DNA from: Sulfitobacter sp. S223
GTDB lineage: Bacteria; Pseudomonadota; Alphaproteobacteria; Rhodobacterales; Rhodobacteraceae
DNA: 64,000 nucleotides
Direction: 5' to 3'
NCBI RefSeq assembly: GCF_025143825.1
Contig: NZ_CP083560.1
Location: 930,001 to 994,000 of the forward strand
The notes under the pieces were generated by a model. The model searched no databases. It was given only the letters and a program-made list of their open reading frames with translations, and had not been told where the DNA came from. The position numbers were made by a program, and so were the translations under genes. Every line of letters starts with the position of its first letter. The stretch's first letter is position 1. Positions 16,308 to 25,663 of this stretch are shown here, one piece after another.

Positions 16308-18503
16308 TTGGCGCAACAGATGTTCTTTGATGAAGGTGCATTGGTCGCTGTGTTGACCACACAACCGCTGGACCGTGCGCTGGATTACAAGGCGCCCGAA
16401 GGCGGCTGCCATCTGGGGGCGTTTGTCGAGGTACCGCTGGGTCCGCGCAAGGTGATCGGTGTCGTCTGGGGGCCGGGGCAGGGTGACTATGACTACAATA
16501 AAATCCGTTCGGTCATTCGGGTGCTTGATGTCTCGCCGATGCGCGCCGAGATGGTCAGCTTCCTTGAGAAATCCGCAGCCTATACGCTGACACCACTAAG
16601 CGCGATGCTGCGGCTGTGCACCCGTGCGCCGGGTTTGGGTGATCCGCCATCGATGCGCAAAGTTTACCGGCGTGGCACCGGAGAACCGGACCGCGTCACC
16701 AAGGCACGCACGCAGGTGTTGGAGACGTTGGCCGAATACGGTGATTTGTCTTTCACGCTTAAGGAACTGGCAGAAATGGCAGGGGTGACTTCGTCTGTCA
16801 TCAAAGGGCTGATGAAGCAGGATGTCGTGCATGAAGAGGACAGTCCGCGCGATCAGCCATATCCGCGTCTTGATCCTGCCCTGCCAGGGAAAAAGCTGAG
16901 CGCGGATCAGGAGGCTGGTGCCAAGATGCTGGCAGAGGGCGTTGCCTCAGGCACTTATGGTACGACCTTGCTGCGCGGCGTCACCGGATCGGGCAAAACC
17001 GAAGTCTATCTGGAAGCCGTGGCTGCTGCCCTGCGAAGCGGACGGCAGGCGCTGGTGCTTTTGCCCGAGATCGCGCTCACATCCGAATTCCTGACTCGCG
17101 TCGAAGCGCGATTTGGCGCCAAACCTGCTGAGTGGCATTCGGGCGCGACGATGACAGAGCGGCGGCGGATTTGGCGCATGGTCGGGCAGGGGCAAGCGCA
17201 GCTGGTCATCGGAGCGCGGTCAGCTTTGTTTTTGCCGTTCCAGAATCTGGGTCTGATCGTGGTCGATGAAGAACACGACACTTCCTACAAACAAGAAGAC
17301 GGCGTGCTGTATAATGCACGGGATATGGCGGTTCTGCGTGCCTCCATTTGCGGTGCGCATGTCGTGCTGGCCTCTGCCACGCCCAGCCTTGAGAGTTGGG
17401 CCAACGCGCAGGCAGGCAAATACACAAGACTTGAACTAACTTCGCGATTCGGCCCTGCGGTGATGCCGACGATGGGAACAATTGATATGCGGAGCGAGGG
17501 GCTGCCATCAGATAGGTGGGTGTCGCCAGCACTGAAGAAAGAAGTGGACGCGCGGATGGCGCGGGGTGAGCAGGCGATGCTGTTCATCAACCGCCGCGGA
17601 TATGCGCCGGTGACCCTGTGTCGGGCCTGCGGGCACCAGATTGCATGCGATCACTGCGATGCGCGCATGGTCGAGCACCGTTTCCTTAAGCGGTTGATCT
17701 GCCATCAATGCGGCGAAAGCAAACCCATGCCAGAGGCGTGCCCGTCCTGCGAGGCCGTGGACAAGCTGGCCGCTGTTGGTCCCGGCGTGGAGCGCTTAGG
17801 CGAAGAGGCGGCCGCACTCTGGCCCGATGCACGCATCGCCACGCTTAGTTCTGACATGTACGGATCGGCGCGTGCCTTGAAGGCAGAGATCGCGGGAATT
17901 GCCGAAGGGGCGGCGGATATCATCATTGGCACGCAGCTGGTGGCCAAGGGACATAATTTTCCCAAACTGACACTGGTCGGTGTGATCGACGCGGACCTTG
18001 GGCTATCGGGCAGTGACTTGCGTGCGGCTGAACGCACGTTCCAGCTGATGCGTCAGGTGGCAGGGCGGGCAGGGCGCGCCGAAGCCCCCGGTACGGCGCT
18101 GTTGCAGACTTATCAACCCGACCATCCGGTCATCCGAGCGATTTTGGCAGGGGATGAGGAAGGCTTCTGGCAGGCTGAGGCGAAAGAGCGTGAGCAGGCA
18201 GGAATGCCACCCTATGGCAGGCTAGCCGGGATTATCCTAAGCGGCCCCGATGTTGCGGCGGTGTTCGAGGCGGGCAACCAGTTGGCCCGCAACGACCGTG
18301 CGCTGCGCGATGTAGGCGCACAGGTTTATGGTCCGGCTCCGGCCCCGATTGCACGGGTGCGCGGTCGCCATCGCGTGCGGCTTTTGGTCAAGGCAGACAA
18401 AAGCGTGGCTTTGCAGCGGGCGCTGGCCAAATGGGTCAGCCAAATCAAGCTCAAGGGCGACCTGCGTCTTGCTGTCGATATTGATCCGCAAAGCTTTTAT
18501 TAG
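16308..18503 (+). CDS. priA: primosomal protein N' (replication restart helicase PriA)
   Basis: PriA recognises stalled forks and reloads the replisome. The 731-aa protein has the N-terminal DNA-binding domain, Walker A GVTGSGKT at residues 224-231, the DEEH box (VVDEEHDTSYK, near 325), and a zinc-binding cysteine cluster near 440-480 with C-x2-C pairs. The start is TTG at 16308, seven bases after an ATAAGGA ribosome site. The ATG four codons later (16320) is too far from that site, and the N-terminus MAQQMFFDEGALVAV fits the family. Confidence 0.95.
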   Translation: MAQQMFFDEGALVAVLTTQPLDRALDYKAPEGGCHLGAFVEVPLGPRKVIGVVWGPGQGDYDYNKIRSVIRVLDVSPMRAEMVSFLEKSAAYTLTPLSAMLRLCTRAPGLGDPPSMRKVYRRGTGEPDRVTKARTQVLETLAEYGDLSFTLKELAEMAGVTSSVIKGLMKQDVVHEEDSPRDQPYPRLDPALPGKKLSADQEAGAKMLAEGVASGTYGTTLLRGVTGSGKTEVYLEAVAAALRSGRQALVLLPEIALTSEFLTRVEARFGAKPAEWHSGATMTERRRIWRMVGQGQAQLVIGARSALFLPFQNLGLIVVDEEHDTSYKQEDGVLYNARDMAVLRASICGAHVVLASATPSLESWANAQAGKYTRLELTSRFGPAVMPTMGTIDMRSEGLPSDRWVSPALKKEVDARMARGEQAMLFINRRGYAPVTLCRACGHQIACDHCDARMVEHRFLKRLICHQCGESKPMPEACPSCEAVDKLAAVGPGVERLGEEAAALWPDARIATLSSDMYGSARALKAEIAGIAEGAADIIIGTQLVAKGHNFPKLTLVGVIDADLGLSGSDLRAAERTFQLMRQVAGRAGRAEAPGTALLQTYQPDHPVIRAILAGDEEGFWQAEAKEREQAGMPPYGRLAGIILSGPDVAAVFEAGNQLARNDRALRDVGAQVYGPAPAPIARVRGRHRVRLLVKADKSVALQRALAKWVSQIKLKGDLRLAVDIDPQSFY

Positions 18504-18627
18504 ACCGGATTGAATTTTCCTCCGGTCGCAAAGGGCTTACCCTTGCTTTGCAATGCTCTTTCTTCACGCGCAGGACAAAGGCAATATTGCTATCGCTTTT
18601 GGACAATTGCGGGCGTAAAGCTGAGGC

Positions 18628-19860
18628 ATGATAGAATATTTGACCCTCGACGATGCCAAAGACCAACCCGTCTGGCGGCGTCCTATTGCGCTTTTGTTTG
18701 TGATGGCCTTGGCCATGCCGATTGCGTTTTTTACTTGGTATGCGCTGCTAAACAACTTCGTGAAAGAAGTTGCGCAGTTTGACGGGGCGGATATCGGCCT
18801 GCTGCATACGATACGCGAAATCCCCGGTTTTCTGTCTTTTCTGGTTATTTTCCTGATCATCTTCGTGCGCGAGCAGATGCTGGGTCTGGTCTCGCTTATG
18901 CTGCTGGGGGCGGCCACAGCAGTGACGGCGTGGTTCCCGCAGTTGGCGGGTATCATGATCCTGACGTTCCTCAGTTCGGTCGGGTTCCATTACTATGAAA
19001 CGGTGAACCAGTCTTTGCAGTTGCAGTGGCTTCCGCGTGACCGTGCGCCGCAGATTTTGGGCTGGTTGATGGCCACAGGTTCGGCGGCAACGTTCCTTGT
19101 GTATTTTGTGATCATGGTCCTCTGGGAGCCTCTGGGCCTGACGTATAACATCGTCTTTATGGCGGGCGGCGGCATTACCATTGCGGCGGCGCTTTTTGCC
19201 CTGCTGGCCTTTCCACAATATGAAAGCCCGCATCCACAGATCAAGCGGCTGGTGTTGCGCAAGCGTTACTGGCTGTACTATGCGCTGCAATTCATGTCGG
19301 GCGCGCGGCGGCAGATCTTTATGGTATTTGCCGGCTTTATGATGGTCGAAAAGTTCGGCTTTGCGGTGCATGAGGTTGCGGGCCTATATCTCATCAACCT
19401 TGTGCTCAACATGCTGATTGCTCCGGTTCTTGGGCGGGTTGTGGCGCGCTTTGGTGAGCGCAACGCGCTGTTGTTCGAATATACTGGTCTGGTCTGTGTG
19501 TTCCTTGCTTATGGTGGCGTCTACTTTTTTGATTGGGGCTTTCAGATCGCCGCTGTGCTTTATGTACTGGACCATATGTTCTTTGGGTTGGCGTTGGCGC
19601 TCAAAACCTACTTCCAGAAAATTGGCGCCCCTGGCGACATGGCGCCAACGGCGGCGGTGGCCTTTACCATCAATCACATTGCGGCGGTTTTTCTGCCTGT
19701 GATGTTGGGGTTGTTGTGGTTGGTGTCACCGGCGGCGGTGTTCTTTCTGGCCGCTGGTATGGCGTTCGTGTCGTTCCTGTTGGCCACGCTGATTCCGCGC
19801 CACCCGGATGAGGGCAACGAGACGGTTTTTGTGGAGCGCAGGCTCAAAGTGGCTAAATGA
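18628..19860 (+). CDS. MFS-type transporter
   Basis: This 410-aa protein has about 12 hydrophobic helices arranged as two six-helix halves. A basic loop with HPQIKRLVLRKRYW in the middle (about residues 201-215) and a short GRVVARFGER loop in the second half resemble major facilitator transporters. The substrate cannot be told from the sequence. The stop overlaps the start of the MATE gene (ATGA at 19857), so two exporters of different families are translationally coupled. The 124-bp gap to priA contains only short hairpins without a T-run. Confidence 0.82.
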   Translation: MIEYLTLDDAKDQPVWRRPIALLFVMALAMPIAFFTWYALLNNFVKEVAQFDGADIGLLHTIREIPGFLSFLVIFLIIFVREQMLGLVSLMLLGAATAVTAWFPQLAGIMILTFLSSVGFHYYETVNQSLQLQWLPRDRAPQILGWLMATGSAATFLVYFVIMVLWEPLGLTYNIVFMAGGGITIAAALFALLAFPQYESPHPQIKRLVLRKRYWLYYALQFMSGARRQIFMVFAGFMMVEKFGFAVHEVAGLYLINLVLNMLIAPVLGRVVARFGERNALLFEYTGLVCVFLAYGGVYFFDWGFQIAAVLYVLDHMFFGLALALKTYFQKIGAPGDMAPTAAVAFTINHIAAVFLPVMLGLLWLVSPAAVFFLAAGMAFVSFLLATLIPRHPDEGNETVFVERRLKVAK

Positions 19861-21251
19861 GCGCCCAGGGCCGTTTTCTCACAGGCTCCACAATGGGGCA
19901 TGTCGTGCGGATGACGGCCACTGGCGCGCTTGGGATTACTTTTGTCTTTATCGTAGATGCGGCGAACCTGTTGTGGGTGTCCCAATTGGGCGACAAGCAG
20001 TTGGTCGCGGCAATTGGCTTTGCTTATGCGGTCCAGTTCTTTTCTGTTTCGGTCGCGGTTGGGCTGATGATCGCGGCGACGGCCGTCGTTTCCCGTTCTA
20101 TTGGCGCAGGAGATCGGGAAAGTGCGCGGCGGCAAGCTGGCGCTGCTGTTGTGATTGCGGCCAGCGCGCTGGTTGTCGTTGCGACCTTGATCGTGGTGTT
20201 CAGGCACCAACTGGTCGGCTTTGCCGGCGCACAGGGAGAGACAGCCCGACTGGCCGCGCGCTACCTTGCGATCACAATCCCTTCTCTTGTCCCTATGTCA
20301 GCAGCGCTGGTCATGTCAGGCACGCTGCGTGCGGACGGCTACGGTGCCAAGGCGATGTATATCACGCTGTTTGCCGGCACGGTTCTGTTGGTGATTGATC
20401 CCTTCCTTATTTACTATTGGGGTTGGGGGCTGGACGGGGCGGCTGCTGGCCTTGTCCTGTTCCGCTTTGCGCTGTTGGCCCTGGCTGTGCGCTTTGCCAT
20501 TTTTGAGATGAACCTTGTGGACAAGCCACGGTTCAGCACGTTGCGCAGCATTGGCGCGCCGTTCATTGCGGTGGCAATACCGGCGATAGCAACACAGATG
20601 AGCACGCCTGTAGGCAACTATCTTCTGACCATTGTCATGGCGCCGTTTGGTGACGATGCGGTGGCGGCATGGGCGGTTGTCGGACGGCTCACGGTGGTTG
20701 TGTTTGGTGGAATCTTCGCATTATCAGGCGCGATCGGCGGAATTTTTGGCCAGAACTTTGGCGCGGACCAGTTGGACCGCGTGCGTGGTACCTACCGCGA
20801 TGCGCTGCTGTTCTGTTTTCTGTATACGTTGGTCGCTTGGGGGCTTTTCGTTGCGCTGGTACCTTATGTCATCGGTGCATTTGGCCTGATAGGGCAGGGC
20901 GCGGATGTATTGATGGCGTTCGTCCAGATCGGCGTGGGCGGATTTATCTTTTTCGGGGCGCTGTTTGTTTCAAATGCGGCCTTCAACAATCTTGGCAAAC
21001 CCGCGCGCTCGACTCTGGTAAACTGGACCAAGGACGGCTTGCTGAGCATGCCCGCCGCGCTGTGGTTCTCTGGCGTATTCGGCGCAGCTGGTGTGATATA
21101 CGGGCAGGCGGCTGCGGGTATCACAGTGGGCGCAGTTTCCGCAATTTGGGGATGGTTCTATGTGAAGGGTCTGAAAGCCGATGCACCGGAAGCCCTTGAC
21201 CTCACACCGCCGCCCCCCTACCCGAACCCTGACAGACACAGGAGCCGATAG
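19857..21251 (+). CDS. MATE family efflux transporter
   Basis: This 464-aa protein has 12 predicted helices and the pattern of MATE multidrug/cation antiporters: an early SQLGDKQLVAAIGFA segment, a GAGDRESAR loop near residues 80-90, and an internally repeated two-bundle layout. It likely exports organic compounds using Na+ or H+. It overlaps the MFS gene at its start, and its TAG stop is immediately followed by the prmA ATG, so all three probably form one operon. The C-terminal tail is Pro-rich and probably cytosolic. Confidence 0.9.
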   Translation: MSAQGRFLTGSTMGHVVRMTATGALGITFVFIVDAANLLWVSQLGDKQLVAAIGFAYAVQFFSVSVAVGLMIAATAVVSRSIGAGDRESARRQAGAAVVIAASALVVVATLIVVFRHQLVGFAGAQGETARLAARYLAITIPSLVPMSAALVMSGTLRADGYGAKAMYITLFAGTVLLVIDPFLIYYWGWGLDGAAAGLVLFRFALLALAVRFAIFEMNLVDKPRFSTLRSIGAPFIAVAIPAIATQMSTPVGNYLLTIVMAPFGDDAVAAWAVVGRLTVVVFGGIFALSGAIGGIFGQNFGADQLDRVRGTYRDALLFCFLYTLVAWGLFVALVPYVIGAFGLIGQGADVLMAFVQIGVGGFIFFGALFVSNAAFNNLGKPARSTLVNWTKDGLLSMPAALWFSGVFGAAGVIYGQAAAGITVGAVSAIWGWFYVKGLKADAPEALDLTPPPPYPNPDRHRSR

Positions 21252-22124
21252 ATGCCTACCTTTACCGCACTGACCACGCTGACCGGCCGCGAGCCTGCCT
21301 ATAAATTGGGTGAGGCAATGGAAGGCATGACGCCCGAACCGACAGGCGTGGGCGTGTTCGAGATGGAAGACGGCTCCGGTCTGTGGGAAGTCGGTGGCTA
21401 TTTTGAGGAAGAACCCGATGCAATGGCGCTTGCGGTTCTGGCTGCGGCCATGGGCGCGAAGACCTTTGTTGTCTCTGAACTGCCTGAAACCGATTGGGTC
21501 GCCCATGTGCGCCGTGAGCTTGCGCCGGTCGAGGCTGGGCGCTTCTTTGTCTATGGTAGTCATGACGCAGATAAAGTGCCCTCCGACTGTGAACCGCTGC
21601 TGATTGAGGCCGCGATGGCGTTCGGCACCGGACACCACGGCACCACACTGGGCTGCTTGCGCGCGCTGGACCGGTTGGCGAACGGTGGATTCGTCGGCAA
21701 GCGCGTTGTCGACATCGGCTGCGGCACTGCCGTGTTGGCGATGGCAGCTGCACGGATCTGGGAAGATCAGGTGCTGGCATCTGATATTGACGAAGTTGCA
21801 GTGGATGTGGCGCAGGTCAATGTCGTTGCGAACGATCTAGAAGGCCGCGTGACCTGCGTAGAGGCAGCAGGCTTTGATCACCCCGCGTTGGCGCAGGCCG
21901 CCCCGTTTGATCTGGTGTTCGCAAACATTCTTAAAGGGCCGCTTGTGGCTCTTGCGCCGGATATGGCCGGTGCAATGGCACCCGAAGGCTATGCGATTCT
22001 CTCAGGTATCCTGAACGAGCAGGCAGACGAAGTGATCGAGGTTTATGCACAATCTGGCATCAATCTACATCACAGAGAAAGTATTGGTGACTGGACGACG
22101 ATAGTGCTTCGGAAAATGAACTAG
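21252..22124 (+). CDS. prmA: ribosomal protein L11 methyltransferase
   Basis: PrmA trimethylates ribosomal protein L11 using S-adenosylmethionine. The 290-aa protein has the SAM-binding motif I VDIGCGTAVLAMAA (about residues 154-167), an acidic residue at the end of the next strand (ASDIDEVAV), and the FANILKGPL motif characteristic of PrmA near 223. The N-terminal region before residue 110 would be the L11-recognition domain. The start codon follows the MATE stop with no gap. A purine-rich CACAGGAGCC is the ribosome site, inside the MATE gene. Confidence 0.93.
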   Translation: MPTFTALTTLTGREPAYKLGEAMEGMTPEPTGVGVFEMEDGSGLWEVGGYFEEEPDAMALAVLAAAMGAKTFVVSELPETDWVAHVRRELAPVEAGRFFVYGSHDADKVPSDCEPLLIEAAMAFGTGHHGTTLGCLRALDRLANGGFVGKRVVDIGCGTAVLAMAAARIWEDQVLASDIDEVAVDVAQVNVVANDLEGRVTCVEAAGFDHPALAQAAPFDLVFANILKGPLVALAPDMAGAMAPEGYAILSGILNEQADEVIEVYAQSGINLHHRESIGDWTTIVLRKMN

Positions 22125-22234
22125 AATATACCTCATTTGACTTCAGTTTGCCCTATTTGCCTCATTTCGGCCACATTCTTTGGTTAGTTATTTCTTAACA
22201 TTGGTGGGGGCTGATGTTGAGAGAGACCACTGTC

Positions 22235-22582
22235 ATGGTTTACACACGAGACGATTTTAACACGCGTTTGAACAACGTGGACGGAAAGCGGTCCAAGCTT
22301 ATTCGCCGCGGTTACACCACGCGTGTTGATAATAATGGCATCATTATCGCAAAGCCAAAACCGATGCGTTTGCGTCTGCCTGTAAAAGGCGCGTTCCTGA
22401 TGGTTCTGTGTTTTCTCGGTCTCAAGGCATTCATGCTTTATGCGAATGGTCCAGAAACATACAATGAACGCCTTGCGACCTTGCAGAACGGTTCGATTGT
22501 CGAGCAGTGGGGCGCAGTTGTTTTGGTCGTCGATCCAGCCACGCAGTTCTTCGCGGATCAGCTTGCATACCTGATACACTAA
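22235..22582 (+). CDS. small membrane-anchored hypothetical protein
   Basis: This protein of 115 aa starts with MVYTRDDFNTRL, has a basic, probably cytosolic N-terminal half with the segment GIIIAKPKP, one hydrophobic helix (about residues 54-70) and a short outer domain rich in Gln, Ala and Val. It looks like a small roseobacter-conserved single-pass membrane protein; I know of no function. The alternative start at 22214 has a better GGGGG ribosome site but adds seven residues. The gene stands alone and is followed by a bidirectional terminator. Confidence 0.7.
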   Translation: MVYTRDDFNTRLNNVDGKRSKLIRRGYTTRVDNNGIIIAKPKPMRLRLPVKGAFLMVLCFLGLKAFMLYANGPETYNERLATLQNGSIVEQWGAVVLVVDPATQFFADQLAYLIH

Positions 22583-22664
22583 TCACCAAATTACCTAGGC
22601 TGTGAACTTCCCGGGGGGGATTTGCTGCATTAGGCTATTGCGCGTGTGTTGTTTGCGCAAAAAG

Positions 22665-22701
22665 AAAAGGCCGCTTCGGATATTGCCCGACGCGGCCTTT
22701 T
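22665..22701. terminator. bidirectional intrinsic terminator
   Basis: AAAAGGCCGC (22665-22674) pairs with GCGGCCTTTT (22692-22701). The 17-nt loop contains an inner TCGG/CCGA pairing. T-runs follow on both strands, so it can end both the small membrane-protein gene (plus) and the DUF1127 gene (minus). Confidence 0.8.
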
Positions 22702-22819
22702 TGATTTCCGGTCCAAACTACGCGACCCATTTTTACAGTTTCGGAAAACTGCAAAACGCTAAAAGCACGCAATGCGTGGCTTTGGCGTGGCCAGGTCTTC
22801 TGTCGTATCTGGTGCCGCC

Positions 22820-23038
22820 TCAGCGGATCATAGCACTGCGCGCTACGGAGTCGATGTCGCCACGCTCAAGACCGATGTCCGCCAGCTCGCGGTCTGTCAG
22901 GCCTGCCAGTGCTCTGGTGGTGATGCGGGCATCATTCCACGCGTTAACTGTGTTTGCCATATCGGCAACAAATGCGCATGCGCGGTTTGCAAAGGATGCA
23001 ACACCATAGGTGGTGCGGGATGTGTCAAAAGCAGCCAT
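22820..23038 (-). CDS. DUF1127 domain-containing small protein
   Basis: This 72-aa protein ends in the DUF1127 signature: TTRALAGLTDRELADIGL followed by ERGDI (about residues 40-63). DUF1127 proteins are small, arginine-rich and common in alphaproteobacteria. CcaF1 of Rhodobacter sphaeroides, a member of this family, binds RNA and affects sRNA maturation, so an RNA-related regulatory role is plausible but inferred. An AAGGACGG ribosome site lies about nine bases before the start. The gene is divergent from ruvC and is closed by a bidirectional terminator. Confidence 0.88.
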   Translation of the reverse strand: MAAFDTSRTTYGVASFANRACAFVADMANTVNAWNDARITTRALAGLTDRELADIGLERGDIDSVARSAMIR

Positions 23039-23138
23039 TGGAGCCGTCCTTAATTTAGAGAGTTGTTGCTGACGTTTTCAGCGTTCTGATGCCCAAATAG
23101 GCAGAGTGAGAACATCAGGCAAGGGATAGCGCTGCACG

Positions 23139-23165
23139 GCTGCTATGCACTTTCTGCATAGCAGC
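23139..23165. promoter_or_regulatory. perfect 11-bp inverted repeat upstream of ruvC
   Basis: GCTGCTATGCA (23139-23149) and TGCATAGCAGC (23155-23165) form an exact 11-bp inverted repeat around CTTTC. It ends three bases before a good -35-like TTGACG, so an operator or activator site is likelier than a terminator; no T-run follows. The 343-bp gap 23039-23381 otherwise holds this repeat, the promoter below and the DUF1127 leader, with no gene. Confidence 0.5.
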
Positions 23166-23167
23166 AT

Positions 23168-23196
23168 TTGACGGCTAATTTGTCGTATTTTATGGT
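23168..23196 (+). promoter_or_regulatory. candidate sigma-70 promoter for ruvCAB
   Basis: TTGACG (23168-23173) and TATGGT (23191-23196) are separated by 17 bp. The -35 matches the consensus at five of six positions and the -10 at four of six. Transcription from here would give a leader of about 180 nt before ruvC. It is the best such pair I found in the gap. Confidence 0.45.
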
Positions 23197-23381
23197 AAAT
23201 CAGGGGCGCAAACGGTGTCGTTTTTCATACCTGATGTGCCGCATTTTTCTGCGCTGCAGCAGAATGGTTTGAAAGCGACAGTTCGTCGGTCACAAACGAT
23301 TGGTGTGTGGAAAGAAGTAGGCAATGTTCGCGTTTCGTGCTACTGCAACCAAAAAGCAACAATACCAAGGGGCATGGGTGA

Positions 23382-23891
23382 ATGATCAGGGTAATCGGTA
23401 TTGATCCGGGGCTGCGAAACATGGGTTGGGGTGTCATCGATGTGGCGGGATCCAAGCTGAGTCATGTGGCAAACGGAATCTGTCATTCGCAAACGGGTAT
23501 GGATCTTGCGGAACGTCTGCTGACATTACACGCGCAGCTTACGCGTATTTTTGTGACCTACCGGCCCCAGACGGCTGCGGTTGAGCATACATTTGTGAAT
23601 AAGGATGGTGTGGCGACACTCAAGCTGGGACAGGCGCGGGGCATCGCCCTGCTGGTGCCCGCGCAGATGGGCCTGACCGTTGGGGAATATGCGCCTAACA
23701 ATGTGAAAAAGACAGTGGTCGGTGTCGGGCATGCCGACAAGGGACAGATCGCGCATATGGTGCGGATGCAATTGCCCGGCGTTCAGTTTGAAGGGCCGGA
23801 TGCTGCGGATGCATTGGCTATTGCGATCACTCATGCGCATCATGGCGGTGCATCCAACTTTGCAGCGGCAGTCGCGAGGGCGAGCGCATGA
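23382..23891 (+). CDS. ruvC: Holliday junction resolvase RuvC
   Basis: RuvC cuts Holliday junctions moved by RuvAB. The 169-aa protein has the four acidic catalytic residues of the family: D8 ([12 protein letters not shown]), E68 (VEHTF), D140 and D143 (GPDAADALA). The start at 23382 is the standard N-terminus. Its stop overlaps ruvA as ATGA, giving the order ruvC-ruvA-ruvB. Confidence 0.96.
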   Translation: MIRVIGIDPGLRNMGWGVIDVAGSKLSHVANGICHSQTGMDLAERLLTLHAQLTRIFVTYRPQTAAVEHTFVNKDGVATLKLGQARGIALLVPAQMGLTVGEYAPNNVKKTVVGVGHADKGQIAHMVRMQLPGVQFEGPDAADALAIAITHAHHGGASNFAAAVARASA

Positions 23892-24550
23892 TCGGAAAGA
23901 TTACCGGACGGATCGAATATCGCGCACCGGATCATGTGCTGATTGATGTGCGTGGTGTTGGATATCTTGTCTATTGCTCCGACCGGACTTTGGCAGGTTT
24001 GCCGGGCGTTGGTGAAGTGGCCGCTGTCTATACTGATCTGTTGGTGCGCGAAGACCTGATGCAGCTTTTCGGTTTTGCGACCCTGGCAGAGAAAGAGTGG
24101 CACCGCTTGCTGACGTCGGTTCAGGGCGTCGGCGCGAAGGCGTCACTGGCTATTCTTGGGGCGCTTGGCCCTGACGGGGTAAGCCGGGCGATTGCCTTGG
24201 GTGATTGGAATGCGGTCAAGGTGGCCAAGGGTATCGGCCCGAAGATTGCGCAGCGCGTCGTATTGGACCTGAAAGACAAGGCACCGGGGATGATGGCTAT
24301 GGGCGGCTCCGTCGCGCAAGCGACAGGCGATGCTGAAGCCGAAGTAATTGAGAAACCGGCCCCGCGCAGCGCCCCTGCGCAAGCGCCCAATGCCAGCGCC
24401 CAATCAGAGGCGCTGTCGGCGTTGTCGAATCTGGGATACGGTCCCGGTGATGCTGCGGGTGCGGTCGCGCGCGCAGCAGGTGAGGCACCAGATGCTGATA
24501 CACCTACGTTGATCCGTGCGGCGTTGAAACTTCTGGCACCTAAAGAGTAA
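23888..24550 (+). CDS. ruvA: Holliday junction branch-migration protein RuvA
   Basis: RuvA forms tetramers that hold the four-way junction for the RuvB motor. The 220-aa protein has an N-terminal OB-fold ([20 protein letters not shown]), two helix-hairpin-helix motifs ([12 protein letters not shown] near 79-90 and [12 protein letters not shown] near 114-125), a variable acidic/Ala-rich linker, and the small C-terminal domain that contacts RuvB (about 170-220). It overlaps ruvC by ATGA. The ruvB gene starts 46 bases after its stop. Confidence 0.96.
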   Translation: MIGKITGRIEYRAPDHVLIDVRGVGYLVYCSDRTLAGLPGVGEVAAVYTDLLVREDLMQLFGFATLAEKEWHRLLTSVQGVGAKASLAILGALGPDGVSRAIALGDWNAVKVAKGIGPKIAQRVVLDLKDKAPGMMAMGGSVAQATGDAEAEVIEKPAPRSAPAQAPNASAQSEALSALSNLGYGPGDAAGAVARAAGEAPDADTPTLIRAALKLLAPKE

Positions 24551-24595
24551 TGTACGCTCGACAGGCCCTTGGGGCATATTTCGCTTGGGGGCGGC

Positions 24596-25615
24596 ATGAT
24601 TGATAGTGATCCAATAGTACGACCCGAGGGAATGCCCGAGGATTTCGACCGCGCCTTGCGTCCGCAAATGCTGGACGAATTTGTCGGGCAAGCAGAGGCG
24701 CGCGCGAACCTCAAGGTGTTCATCCAAAGTGCCAGACAGCGTGAAGAAGCCATGGACCACACGCTGTTCCACGGCCCTCCGGGGCTGGGTAAAACGACGT
24801 TGGCACAGATTATGGCGCGCGAATTGGGGGTGGGGTTCCGGATGACCTCTGGGCCGGTTCTGGCAAAGGCGGGCGATCTGGCGGCGATCCTCACCAACCT
24901 TGAGGCGCGCGACGTTTTGTTCATCGACGAAATCCACCGTCTGAATCCTGCGGTTGAGGAGGTTTTGTATCCTGCGTTGGAGGATTTCGAGCTTGATCTG
25001 GTTATCGGTGAGGGGCCTGCAGCGCGCACCGTTCGGATCGAATTACAGCCGTTTACGCTGGTCGGGGCAACAACGCGGATGGGGTTGCTGACCACACCGC
25101 TGCGCGACCGCTTCGGCATCCCGACGCGATTGCAGTTCTACACCGAAGACGAACTCTTCATCATAGTCGAGCGTAATGCGCGCAAGCTTGGCGCACCCGC
25201 AGACGAGGGCGGCGCACGAGAAATTGCCAAGCGCGCGCGCGGCACGCCACGCATTGCAGGCCGCTTGCTGCGTCGTGTGGTCGATTTTGCCGTGGTCGAA
25301 GGTGATGGCCGCGTGACGCGTGCCTTGGCTGACATGGCATTGACCCGTTTGGGTGTGGACCATCTTGGGCTGGATGGCGCAGATCGCCGCTACCTGCGGC
25401 TGATTGCAGAAAATTATCAGGGCGGACCTGTGGGCATCGAGACGATGTCTGCCGCCCTTTCTGAGTCTCGCGATGCGTTGGAAGAAGTGATTGAGCCGTT
25501 CCTATTGCAGCAAGGTTTGATCCAGCGCACACCGAGGGGCCGCATGTTGGCGCAAAAGGCATGGGCGCATCTGGGCATGGAGCCGCCCAAACGCGATGTT
25601 GATCTGTTTGGCTGA
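24596..25615 (+). CDS. ruvB: Holliday junction DNA helicase RuvB
   Basis: RuvB is the AAA+ hexameric motor of branch migration. The 339-aa protein has Walker A GPPGLGKT at residues 60-67, Walker B with DEIHRL near 112, the sensor segment GATTRMG near 160, and a winged-helix C-terminus with [13 protein letters not shown]. The ATG at 24596 ([12 protein letters not shown]) is chosen over an upstream TTG; it has a GGGGGCGGC ribosome site. Confidence 0.96.
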   Translation: MIDSDPIVRPEGMPEDFDRALRPQMLDEFVGQAEARANLKVFIQSARQREEAMDHTLFHGPPGLGKTTLAQIMARELGVGFRMTSGPVLAKAGDLAAILTNLEARDVLFIDEIHRLNPAVEEVLYPALEDFELDLVIGEGPAARTVRIELQPFTLVGATTRMGLLTTPLRDRFGIPTRLQFYTEDELFIIVERNARKLGAPADEGGAREIAKRARGTPRIAGRLLRRVVDFAVVEGDGRVTRALADMALTRLGVDHLGLDGADRRYLRLIAENYQGGPVGIETMSAALSESRDALEEVIEPFLLQQGLIQRTPRGRMLAQKAWAHLGMEPPKRDVDLFG

Positions 25616-25663
25616 CGGCGTGCTTTGGATATTTTTGGCCAAAAGAAATAGGATTTGAAAGCG

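Noticed and set aside
22214..22234. Longer start for the small membrane protein
   Set aside because: It has a good purine-rich site but adds seven residues with no conserved look; kept as an alternative only.
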